5,823 bases of DNA from Candidatus Binatia bacterium (GTDB lineage: Bacteria > Desulfobacterota_B > Binatia > UBA9968), in assembly GCA_025922795.1 (NCBI GenBank), contig JAICHC010000209.1, positions 1 through 5,823 of the forward strand, read 5' to 3'. Below are positions 1-5,823 of this stretch, piece by piece. Each line of letters begins with the position of its first letter. Position 1 is the first letter of the stretch. Made by a program: the position numbers and the translations under genes. The notes under the pieces were generated by a model that searched no databases, was not told where the DNA came from, and saw only the letters and a list, made by a program, of their open reading frames with translations.

Positions 1-1
1 C

Positions 2-76
2 GACAGGTATAAACCCCTGGCACGGTCTCAATTCGATAAAAATGGAAAAGGTTCTGCTGCGCAATATCGGTGTTAG
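2..76 (+). CDS. nuoE: Possible 3' end of nuoE (NADH-quinone oxidoreductase subunit E), partial
   Basis: The gene before nuoF in this operon type is normally nuoE, which encodes the small [2Fe-2S] (N1a) subunit that docks on NuoF. Only its last codons could be in the window. Reading from base 2, the frame is open and begins Asp-Arg-Tyr-Lys, resembling the Glu-Arg-Tyr-Lys with which E. coli NuoE ends. It then runs on to a TAG at 74-76, which would overlap nuoF by about 35 nt. A competing choice is the frame from base 1, which stops almost at once at TAA 10-12 and would leave about 29 nt before nuoF. Too little is visible to decide. The gene identity is inferred from operon order, and the frame from a four-residue resemblance. 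Confidence 0.27.
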   Translation, partial: DRYKPLARSQFDKNGKGSAAQYRC

Positions 77-1316
77 CGACTCGCATACCTTGACCGTCTA
101 TGCAGCGCATGGCGGCTACGCGCCCTGGCGCAGGGTCGTTGAAAGCATGCAACCGGAGCAGCTGATAGAACTCGTGAAGGCTTCCGGGCTTCGCGGGCGG
201 GGTGGCGCGGGGTTTCCCACCGGCATGAAGTGGAGCTTCGTGCCGAAAGATAATCCCAAGCCGAAGTATCTCGTGTGCAATGCCGACGAAAGCGAGCCCG
301 GGACGTTCAAAGACCGATTGTTGATCGAGCAGGATCCGCACGCGATCATCGAAGGAACCTTGATGGCGGCGTATGCGATCCAGTCGCACACCGCCTTTAT
401 CTACGTCCGCGGCGAGCTGGCGTTCGGCGCAACTCGCCTGGAACGCGCAGTCGACGAAGCCTATCAGGCAGGCTACATCGGCAAGACGATATTCGACTCA
501 AATTACGATCTAGATTTGATCGTGCATCGCGGCGCCGGCGCTTATATCTGCGGAGAAGAGACGGCGCTGCTTTCCTCGCTCGAAGGCGGCCGTGGCTGGC
601 CCAAACTGAAGCCGCCGTTTCCGGCAACCCACGGGTTATTCGGTTGCCCGACCGTGGTGAACAATGTCGAAACACTCGCCGCGCTGCCGTGGATTATCAA
701 ACACGGCGCGGCGGCCTACGCCGCCATGGGCACGGAGAAGAGCAAGGGAACGAAATTGTTCAGCGTCAGCGGCCACATCGCGCGCCCGGGGGTCTATGAG
801 CTGGAGATGGGTTATCCGTTTAAAAAATTCCTCGAGGAGGATTGCGGCGGCGTGCCCAACGGCAAAAAGCTCAAGGGCGTGATTCCCGGCGGCGGCTCCA
901 TGCCCGTGCTGCGCCCGGACGAAATCGAAAACGTCAAACTTGACTACGAGTCGGTGCAAGCCGCAGGGAGCTTGCTCGGCTCCGGCGGCGTCATCGTTAT
1001 GGACGAGACGACCTGTATGGTGCGCGCGGCCTGGAACATCGCGCGCTTCTACGCCCACGAATCCTGCGGGCAGTGCAGTCCTTGCCGAGAAGGCTGCCAC
1101 TGGATGGAAAAACTGTTCCATCGGATCGAGCATGGCGATGCCGACGGGAGCGATGTGGATTTAATTTTGAACATCAGCGGCAACATCATGGGCAATACGA
1201 TCTGCCCGTTCGGCGACGCCGCGGCGATGCCGGCGGCCGCATTTATCAAGAAATATCGCGACGAATTCGAGGCGCATGTCGCGGAGAAAAGATGCACGGT
1301 GCGCGGAATGGAGTAA
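42..1316 (+). CDS. nuoF: NADH-quinone oxidoreductase subunit F (NuoF), NADH- and FMN-binding subunit of complex I
   Basis: NuoF is the peripheral-arm subunit that oxidises NADH. It binds NADH and FMN and passes electrons through the [4Fe-4S] cluster N3 to NuoG, on the cytoplasmic side. The 424-residue length is normal for the family. Visible landmarks are the glycine-rich FMN/NADH loop GRGGAGFPTG (52-61), NADESEPGT (80-88), the GAYICGEETALLSSLEG block (165-181), and the N3 ligands Cys342, Cys345 and Cys348 in SCGQCSPC, with Cys388 in NTICPFGD. The frame is open back to the window edge, but ATG 42 gives the usual family N-terminus (MEKVLLRNIG, then HGGY). No Shine-Dalgarno sequence precedes it; the upstream 20 nt are A/T-rich, so translation may be coupled to the preceding gene. 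The last two residues (Met-Glu) and the TAA stop are formed by a repeat unit starting at 1308. Identity is secure; only the exact start is slightly uncertain. Confidence 0.97.
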   Translation: MEKVLLRNIGVSDSHTLTVYAAHGGYAPWRRVVESMQPEQLIELVKASGLRGRGGAGFPTGMKWSFVPKDNPKPKYLVCNADESEPGTFKDRLLIEQDPHAIIEGTLMAAYAIQSHTAFIYVRGELAFGATRLERAVDEAYQAGYIGKTIFDSNYDLDLIVHRGAGAYICGEETALLSSLEGGRGWPKLKPPFPATHGLFGCPTVVNNVETLAALPWIIKHGAAAYAAMGTEKSKGTKLFSVSGHIARPGVYELEMGYPFKKFLEEDCGGVPNGKKLKGVIPGGGSMPVLRPDEIENVKLDYESVQAAGSLLGSGGVIVMDETTCMVRAAWNIARFYAHESCGQCSPCREGCHWMEKLFHRIEHGDADGSDVDLILNISGNIMGNTICPFGDAAAMPAAAFIKKYRDEFEAHVAEKRCTVRGME

Positions 1317-1370
1317 TGGAGTGATGGGTGGGGAGCAATACTCCAACACTCCATCAACCATCACTCCAAT
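1308..1370. repeat. Inverted pair of degenerate 8-bp repeats at the nuoF/nuoG junction
   Basis: The left arm reads as 8-nt units: ATGGAGTA (1308-1315), ATGGAGTG (1316-1323), ATGGGTGG (1324-1331), then GGAG (1332-1335). After CAAT (1336-1339) the right arm has complementary-type units: ACTCCAAC (1340-1347), ACTCCATC (1348-1355), AACCATC (1356-1362, one base short) and ACTCCAAT (1363-1370). The 11-mer TGGAGTGATGG (1317-1327) is the exact reverse complement of 1358-1368. A shifted register pairs 1309-1319 with the same bases with one mismatch, and 1322-1327 with 1351-1356. GGAG (1332-1335) and CTCC (1341-1344) can close an inner hairpin. No T-tract follows, so it does not look like an intrinsic terminator. 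The element overlaps the nuoF stop codon and ends 8 nt before the nuoG ATG. It may be a copy of a dispersed intergenic palindrome, but this window has no second copy. Confidence 0.8.
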
Positions 1371-1378
1371 CTTCGGCT

Positions 1379-2965
1379 ATGGATCCGGTAAAGATCACCA
1401 TCGACGGCAAGGAAGTCGTCACCTCCAAGGGCAAAACTGTCATACAGGCGGCCGCCGAAGTGGGTGTAGCGATCCCGCACTACTGCTATCACCCGAAACT
1501 TTCCATCGCGGGCAATTGCCGCATGTGTCTGGTCGAGATCGAAAAAATGCCCAAGCTGCAAATCGCATGCAATACCCAGGTGGCGGAGGGCATGGACGTC
1601 TTCACGCAAAGCCCGAAAGTACTCGCAGTCCGCAAAGCGGTGCTCGAGTTCCTGCTGATCAATCATCCGGTAGACTGCCCAATCTGCGATCAGGCGGGCG
1701 AGTGCTGGTTGCAAGATTACTACATGCAGCATGATCGGGAGGAGAGCCGTTTTGAGGTCGGCAAAGTGCACGATCGCAAAAGAACCATCTTTGGCCCGAA
1801 CGTCGTCTTTGACGGCGAGCGTTGCATCAAATGCACACGCTGTGTGCGCTTTTGCCAGGAGATCACCAAAACCGACGAGCTCACGGTGGTGAACCGCAGC
1901 GATCACTCTACCATCGATTTGTTCCCCGGCGCCACCCTCGACAATCCTTTGTCGGCCAACGTCGTCGACATCTGCCCGGTGGGCGCGCTCACTGACCGCG
2001 ATTTTCGCTTTAAGGTTCGCGTCTGGTACTTGCAAAAGACACCCTCCATCTGTCCCGGTTGCAGTACCGGCTGCAACATCAGTGTCGAAACTTATCAGAA
2101 CCGGATTGCGAGATTTAAGCCGCGCGTCAATGAAGCCGTGAACAGCCATTGGTTATGCGATGAGGGGCGCTACTGCTTTCACGATTTGACCGCCGGCGAA
2201 CGCTTGACCACGCCGATGATCCGCCAGGAGGGCGGCTTAGTGCCGACGAGCTGGAATGTTGCTTTGCAGATGGTTTTTGCCGGCCTTCGCTCTGCCAGGC
2301 CGCTGGCTGGTATTCTCTCCGGCAGAAACACCAACGAAGAAGCTTTCCTGTTTGCCAAACTGATAAAAATGATTGGCATCGAGGCGGCGTTGGAAGTTTT
2401 CTATCAGGAGCGCGAGCTCACTGCAGTGCAAAAACTTCTGGTGAGTCCGGATCGCTCGCCGAATTTTCGCGGCGCGCGCGACATGGGTGTCGCCAACGGC
2501 GGCTTCGATGCCTTGCTGGCTAAGATTATCAACGGTAACTATACCGCGGCCTACGTCATCGGCGAAGATTTGGTGGCGAGCGCGGCACAGCCCGAAAAAG
2601 TTCGGGCGGCCCTAGAGAAAATGTCTTTTCTGGCGGTGCAGGATACGCGTCTCACGGCAACGGCAGAACTGGCGCATGTAATTTTGCCGGCGACTCACTT
2701 TGGTGAGAAAGAAGGGACCTATACCAATCGCCAAGGCCGTATTCAGAAACTCAATGCGGCCGTGATAGCACCCGAAGGCGTGATGCAAGACAGCGACATC
2801 TTTATTCGCTTGCTGGATCTCGCCGGAGCACGAAACGGCTTTCAAACTGCCGGCGACGTTTTTGCGGCCGTGGCCCGAGAAATACCGGCCTACGGCGGTT
2901 TGAACTATGACGCGATCGGTAACCAGGGGATCGAACTCGGCAGTGGCGGTGGCGGAGCATCATGA
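1379..2965 (+). CDS. nuoG: NADH-quinone oxidoreductase subunit G (NuoG), short form with N1b, N5, N4 and N7 Fe-S sites
   Basis: NuoG is the large Fe-S subunit that carries electrons from NuoF towards the quinone module. The [2Fe-2S] N1b ligands are Cys36, 47, 50 and 64; the His-ligated [4Fe-4S] N5 set is His96, Cys100, 103 and 109; N4 is Cys149, 152, 155 and 199. A further set, Cys225, 228, 232 and 260, matches the off-path N7 cluster kept in E. coli and Thermus but lost in mitochondria. The rest (about 270-528) is a molybdopterin-oxidoreductase-type domain: a GRNTNEEAFLFAKL segment (315-328), SPDRSPNFRGARDMG (356-370) and EKEGTYTNRQGRIQ (443-456). At 528 aa it is much shorter than E. coli NuoG (about 908), Thermus (about 783) or Paracoccus (about 670); the missing part lies in the middle of this domain. 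The C-terminus ends in a Gly/Ser tail. ATG 1379 gives the family start MDPVKITIDGKEV. An in-frame GTG at 1328 would add 17 repeat-encoded residues. ATG 1379 lacks a Shine-Dalgarno sequence. The stop overlaps nuoH by 4 nt. Confidence 0.95.
   Translation: MDPVKITIDGKEVVTSKGKTVIQAAAEVGVAIPHYCYHPKLSIAGNCRMCLVEIEKMPKLQIACNTQVAEGMDVFTQSPKVLAVRKAVLEFLLINHPVDCPICDQAGECWLQDYYMQHDREESRFEVGKVHDRKRTIFGPNVVFDGERCIKCTRCVRFCQEITKTDELTVVNRSDHSTIDLFPGATLDNPLSANVVDICPVGALTDRDFRFKVRVWYLQKTPSICPGCSTGCNISVETYQNRIARFKPRVNEAVNSHWLCDEGRYCFHDLTAGERLTTPMIRQEGGLVPTSWNVALQMVFAGLRSARPLAGILSGRNTNEEAFLFAKLIKMIGIEAALEVFYQERELTAVQKLLVSPDRSPNFRGARDMGVANGGFDALLAKIINGNYTAAYVIGEDLVASAAQPEKVRAALEKMSFLAVQDTRLTATAELAHVILPATHFGEKEGTYTNRQGRIQKLNAAVIAPEGVMQDSDIFIRLLDLAGARNGFQTAGDVFAAVAREIPAYGGLNYDAIGNQGIELGSGGGGAS
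2954..2957 (+). promoter_or_regulatory. Ribosome binding site for nuoH inside the nuoG tail
   Basis: GGAG lies 4 nt before the nuoH ATG, within codons for the Gly-rich end of NuoG (GGCGGTGGCGGAGCA). The NuoG tail thus also serves as the nuoH ribosome binding site, and the ATGA stop/start overlap (2962-2965) suggests coupled translation. It supports ATG 2962 as the nuoH start. Confidence 0.6.
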
Positions 2966-4092
2966 TCGTTGATTTCGCGATAATCGCCGCGAAAGCGTTT
3001 ATCGTTCTGTTCATGGTTCTCAATCTAGCCGGTATTCTTGGCTGGATCGAACGCAAGGGCAGTGCTCTAATACAAGACCGCATCGGCGCCAACCGCGCGT
3101 CGATCTTCGGCTTCGCCGGCCTGGGGCTGGTGAACACCCTGATCGCCGACCCGCTCAAGTTTCTCACCAAAGAAGACTTCATACCGCCTGCGGGCGACAA
3201 ATTTCTTCATACTCTGGCGCCTTGCATGGCGCTGTTCCCGGCGTTGGTAATTTTCGCCGTGATTCCCTTCGGCGATGTTTTGCAGATCGGCGATCGCGTG
3301 ATTAACTTGCAAGTCGCCAACCTCAACGTCGGTATTCTTTACGTCTTCGCCATGGCATCGCTGGGAGTCTACGGCATCGTGATCGGCGCCTGGGCATCGA
3401 ACAATAAATTTTCCCTGCTTGGTGGTGTGCGCGGGTCGGCGCAGATGATTTCGTATGAGATCGCCATGGGGCTCTCGGTGATCGGCATTTTGATGGTTTA
3501 CGGCACTTTGGATCTGCAAGAGATCGCGCGCGGTCAGGGCACGCTGATTCGCGAGATCTTGCCGCAGGGGCTGTCGTTCCTCGGAGGATTGGTCGGCTGG
3601 CTGCCCGCCTGGGGAGTGTTTCTCCAGCCGCTCGCCTTTTTGCTGTTTTTTACCGCGGCAGTGGCAGAGACCAAACGCATCCCGTTCGATTTGCCGGAAG
3701 GCGAGTCGGAGCTGGTTGCCGGTTATCACGTCGAATATTCCGGCGGCAAGTTTCTCATGTTCTTCGCCGGTGAGTTTGCCGAAATCGTGACCGCGGCGGC
3801 GCTGGTAACAACGTTGTTCTTCGGCGGCTGGCAAGTGCCTTACCTCATGCGAGACGGTTTTTATTTTCCCTGGGGCGGGCAATGGCTCTTGCCGCATCTG
3901 GCGGTGGTCGGTCTTCAAGTCGGTGCTTTTACCCTCAAGGTGCTGTTTTTCTGCTGGCTACAGATTCTATTGCGCTGGAGCGTGCCGCGCTTTCGCTATG
4001 ATCAGGTCATGCGACTTGGCTGGAAGATGTTGCTGCCGCTCGCGTTGGTCAATGTGCTGATTACGGCGCTGATGATCGTCGCCGCGCAATAG
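2962..4092 (+). CDS. nuoH: NADH-quinone oxidoreductase subunit H (NuoH), quinone-site membrane subunit
   Basis: NuoH (ND1 family) anchors the peripheral arm in the membrane, forms much of the quinone tunnel and links quinone reduction to proton pumping. Conserved blocks are GWIERKGSALIQDRIGANR (27-45), the DPLKFLTKED segment (63-72), SYEIAMGLS (164-172) and the loop ETKRIPFDLPEGESELVAGY (236-255) followed by HVEYSGGK, the acidic family signature near the quinone chamber. Hydrophobic stretches fit the usual eight membrane helices; the first covers about residues 5-27 and the last about 355-374. At 376 aa it is somewhat longer than typical NuoH (about 325-350); extra length appears around 190-220 and 285-310. 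It overlaps nuoG by 4 nt. Normally nuoI follows, but here nuoJ begins 11 nt after the TAG stop. The identification is secure. Confidence 0.97.
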   Translation: MIVDFAIIAAKAFIVLFMVLNLAGILGWIERKGSALIQDRIGANRASIFGFAGLGLVNTLIADPLKFLTKEDFIPPAGDKFLHTLAPCMALFPALVIFAVIPFGDVLQIGDRVINLQVANLNVGILYVFAMASLGVYGIVIGAWASNNKFSLLGGVRGSAQMISYEIAMGLSVIGILMVYGTLDLQEIARGQGTLIREILPQGLSFLGGLVGWLPAWGVFLQPLAFLLFFTAAVAETKRIPFDLPEGESELVAGYHVEYSGGKFLMFFAGEFAEIVTAAALVTTLFFGGWQVPYLMRDGFYFPWGGQWLLPHLAVVGLQVGAFTLKVLFFCWLQILLRWSVPRFRYDQVMRLGWKMLLPLALVNVLITALMIVAAQ

Positions 4093-4103
4093 GGCAGGGC
4101 CGT

Positions 4104-4598
4104 ATGGACGTCGCGACAGTGATTTTCTTCTCTCTCGCCGCTTTGCTGATCGGCGCTTCACTGCTGGTGGTCTTTCTCAGGAACGTCGTCCACAGCGCCA
4201 TGGCGCTGGTGGCGGCATTGTTTATTATCGCGGTCTTTTTTGTGATCTTGCAGGCACCGATGGTCGGTGTGCTCCAGGTGTTGGTTTACGCCGGCGCCAT
4301 TATGGTGCTGTTTCTTTTCGTGATCATGTTTCTTAATCTCACGGCGTCCGAGCCACGGCGCCGCGCATGGCTGAGTTTCGCTGGCGTGTCGGCGTTGTTG
4401 CTGGGCGGCGTATTGTCGGCGATGTTAACCCAAACCGAGCCCGCCGCGGATCCAGTGGCCGCAACCGAGTTATTTGGCAGCCCGGAAATGCTGGCAAGGA
4501 ATCTCTTTAACGATTTTGTTTTGCCCTTCGAGATCGCTTCGGTGCTGTTGTTGGTTGCGATCGTCGGCGCGGTGGTTTTGGCGAAGCGGGGGAGCTGA
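4104..4598 (+). CDS. nuoJ: NADH-quinone oxidoreductase subunit J (NuoJ), membrane subunit
   Basis: NuoJ (ND6 family) is a small membrane-arm subunit next to NuoH and NuoK. Its third helix contains a pi-bulge thought to switch during turnover. The 164-aa length is typical. The signature [20 protein letters not shown] (59-78) includes Tyr62, matching the conserved Tyr of that helix. The C-terminal block from [13 protein letters not shown] (134-146) through VGAVVLAKR (154-162) is also characteristic. Five hydrophobic helices are apparent, at roughly 4-24, 30-50, 54-78, 89-108 and 140-160, with a polar loop at 109-135. ATG 4104 follows a weak purine-rich CAGGG (4095-4099). It sits 11 nt after nuoH, in the place where nuoI is usual, and its TGA shares one base with the nuoK ATG. 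Confidence 0.96.
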   Translation: MDVATVIFFSLAALLIGASLLVVFLRNVVHSAMALVAALFIIAVFFVILQAPMVGVLQVLVYAGAIMVLFLFVIMFLNLTASEPRRRAWLSFAGVSALLLGGVLSAMLTQTEPAADPVAATELFGSPEMLARNLFNDFVLPFEIASVLLLVAIVGAVVLAKRGS

Positions 4599-4906
4599 TG
4601 CGGACGGTGCCGCTGAATTACTATCTGATTCTCAGTGCGATTGTGTTTAGCATCGGCGTAATCGGCGTCTTGGTTCGGAATAATCTGATCGTGGTATTAA
4701 TGTCAATCGAATTGATGCTCAACGCAGTTAATCTTACCTTCATCGCGTTTTCGCGCTATCTCGGTTCGATCGAAGGCCAGGTCGCGGTCTTCTTCGTCAT
4801 GGCTGTCGCCGCCGCCGAGGCCGTCATCGGCCTCGCCATTGTGATCTCCGTGTTCCGTCATCATCAGAGCCTCGATCCTCAGGAGATGCAACTGCTTAAA
4901 TGGTGA
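4598..4906 (+). CDS. nuoK: NADH-quinone oxidoreductase subunit K (NuoK), proton-channel membrane subunit
   Basis: NuoK (ND4L family, related to MrpC of Na+/H+ antiporters) is a three-helix subunit that carries two buried glutamates of the membrane-arm proton pathway. The 102-aa length is standard. Glu38 in [12 protein letters not shown] and Glu74 in [11 protein letters not shown] correspond to E. coli Glu36 and Glu72, both important for coupling. Helices lie at about 8-26, 30-52 and 62-86, followed by a short polar tail. ATG 4598 overlaps the nuoJ TGA by one base (TGATG), and GGGGGAG (4588-4594) lies just upstream, so reinitiation after nuoJ is likely. Its TGA falls inside the first codons of nuoL. 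The identification is secure. Confidence 0.97.
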   Translation: MRTVPLNYYLILSAIVFSIGVIGVLVRNNLIVVLMSIELMLNAVNLTFIAFSRYLGSIEGQVAVFFVMAVAAAEAVIGLAIVISVFRHHQSLDPQEMQLLKW

Positions 4907-5823
4907 CTTCCGAACCCGCCGTATTCGCCTACGATCTTCTGCGCTGGATTCCTTTAGTTCCTTTACTCGGCAGCGTCATCAACATTTTTGCCGGACGAGC
5001 GCTGGGCCGAAAGAACGCCGCCGTGCTGGGTTGCACGGCGGTGGGCGTCTCGTTCGCGATCGCGTTATATGTTTTCTTTCAATTGCCGGCGTCCGGAATT
5101 TTTCGGGACACGATCTATACCTGGATTGAGTCCGGTTCTTTTAACGTCAATCTCTCCTTGCACGTCGACGCGCTGGCGGCGGTCATGCTGTTGATCGTTA
5201 CCGGCATCGGCTTTCTCATCCACGTCTATTCCCTTGGCTATATGGGACATGACGAAGGGATCGTGCGCTTTTTCGTTTACTTAAATCTGTTTATTTTCTT
5301 CATGGTCGTGCTGGTGATGGCCGACAATTTGCTCGTGCTTTTCATCGGCTGGGAAGGCGTTGGCCTGTGCTCGTATCTTTTGATCGGCTTCTGGTACCAC
5401 GATCACGCAAATACGATTGCCGGCAACAAGGCCTTTATCGTCAACCGCGTCGGCGATTTCGGTTTTGTTCTGGGGATGTTGTTATTGGTCACCGAATTGG
5501 GCAGGCAGGGGATCTGGACCCTCGATTTTTCCGAGTTGCAAAACCATGTGCGGCTGCTTAGCCCGGCGGCAATCGGCCTGATTACGCTTTTGCTCTTCGT
5601 CGGCGCCACCGGCAAATCGGCGCAGCTTCCCCTTTTCGTGTGGCTGCCCGATGCGATGGCCGGGCCGACGCCGGTGTCGGCGCTGATCCACGCGGCGACG
5701 ATGGTCACGGCCGGTGTCTACATGGTGGCCCGTATCTTCGGGCTGTTCCATGCGTCCGAGACGGCGATGAGCGTCATCGCTGTGATCGCGTCGATCACGA
5801 TGCTCCTCGCGGCCGTGCTCGCG
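4900..5823 (+). CDS. nuoL: NADH-quinone oxidoreductase subunit L (NuoL), 5' portion, cut by the window edge
   Basis: NuoL (ND5/MrpA family) is the antiporter-like proton-pumping subunit at the far end of the membrane arm. The frame is open from ATG 4900 to the last base, giving 308 residues of a protein usually a little over 600 aa. Conserved features are the N-terminal block [17 protein letters not shown] (85-101), the HVYSLGYM segment (108-115), Glu152 in [16 protein letters not shown], Asp186 in NRVGDFG, Lys239 in [11 protein letters not shown], and His264 in [15 protein letters not shown]. These correspond to E. coli Glu144, Asp178, Lys229 and His254 of the proton channel. The [18 protein letters not shown] stretch is the family signature. 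ATG 4900 overlaps the nuoK stop (4904-4906) by 7 nt; GTG 4903 is an alternative start. AGGAG at 4881-4885 is a plausible but rather distant (14 nt) Shine-Dalgarno. The truncation is only the window boundary. Confidence 0.97.
   Translation, partial: MVTSEPAVFAYDLLRWIPLVPLLGSVINIFAGRALGRKNAAVLGCTAVGVSFAIALYVFFQLPASGIFRDTIYTWIESGSFNVNLSLHVDALAAVMLLIVTGIGFLIHVYSLGYMGHDEGIVRFFVYLNLFIFFMVVLVMADNLLVLFIGWEGVGLCSYLLIGFWYHDHANTIAGNKAFIVNRVGDFGFVLGMLLLVTELGRQGIWTLDFSELQNHVRLLSPAAIGLITLLLFVGATGKSAQLPLFVWLPDAMAGPTPVSALIHAATMVTAGVYMVARIFGLFHASETAMSVIAVIASITMLLAAVLA

Noticed and set aside
275..799. Plus-strand open frame of 174 codons inside nuoF in another frame
   Set aside because: The Arg-rich translation has no family features, and nuoF itself is unmistakable in its own frame.
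1317..1368. Intrinsic transcription terminator after nuoF
   Set aside because: The inverted repeat can form a hairpin, but no run of T follows and essential partner genes continue directly downstream on the same strand.
1308..1370. CRISPR array or insertion-sequence end
   Set aside because: The units are only 8 bp, degenerate and without spacers, and there is no transposase or target duplication nearby.
1276..1734. Plus-strand open frame crossing the nuoF/nuoG junction, which could be mistaken for a small junction gene
   Set aside because: It overlaps the repeat and the conserved N1b region of nuoG out of frame, and its sequence resembles nothing beyond frame-shifted nuoG.
1361..2149. Long minus-strand open frame (262 codons) opposite nuoG
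   Set aside because: It lies wholly against a well-conserved nuoG with all Fe-S ligands. The translation is rich in Ala, Asp, His and Arg and shows no recognisable domain, as expected for a shadow of GC-rich coding sequence.
3067..3918. Long minus-strand open frame (283 codons) opposite nuoH
   Set aside because: The product is highly polar (Gln/Arg/His-rich), the mirror of hydrophobic codons on the other strand; no motif or ribosome site supports it.
4900..5823. Broken or truncated nuoL
   Set aside because: The frame is open and fully conserved up to the last base; it simply continues beyond the window.

Overview
The window is one continuous, plus-strand stretch of a bacterial nuo operon, encoding respiratory complex I (the proton-pumping NADH:quinone oxidoreductase). 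In order it holds a probable last few codons of nuoE, then nuoF, nuoG, nuoH, nuoJ, nuoK, and the first 308 codons of nuoL, which is cut by the window edge. Every gene is intact where it can be seen and carries the family's hallmark residues. There are no RNA genes, CRISPR arrays, insertion sequences or recognisable terminators.

Layout: positions 1-1316 encode the NADH/FMN subunit NuoF (N3 cluster). Positions 1308-1370 are a small inverted pair of degenerate 8-bp repeats; it forms the nuoF stop codon and fills the nuoF-nuoG gap. Positions 1379-2965 encode NuoG, which has complete ligand sets for clusters N1b, N5, N4 and N7 but an unusually short molybdopterin-type domain. Positions 2962-5823 encode the membrane arm (NuoH, NuoJ, NuoK, start of NuoL) with very tight junctions: overlaps of 4, 1 and 7 nt and one gap of 11 nt. 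This indicates a single transcript with coupled translation.

How the genes work together: NuoE and NuoF take electrons from NADH through FMN and N3, and NuoG carries them along its Fe-S chain. In standard complex I they then pass through NuoI (N6a/N6b) and NuoB (N2) to quinone at the NuoH/NuoB/NuoD interface. NuoH, J, K and L carry the buried charged residues that couple quinone reduction to proton pumping. The usual nuoI gene between nuoH and nuoJ is missing: only 11 nt separate the two genes. NuoI must therefore be encoded elsewhere or replaced.

Organism: a moderately GC-rich bacterium with an NADH-oxidising complex I that keeps the bacterial N7 cluster site. The short NuoG and the H-J junction would fit an uncultured, environmental lineage, for example one of the deltaproteobacterial-type or NC10/Rokubacteria-like groups. 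That placement is a low-confidence guess from general impression, not from comparison. I see no new biological system here. The points of real interest are the missing nuoI, the shortened NuoG and the repeat element at the nuoF/nuoG junction.
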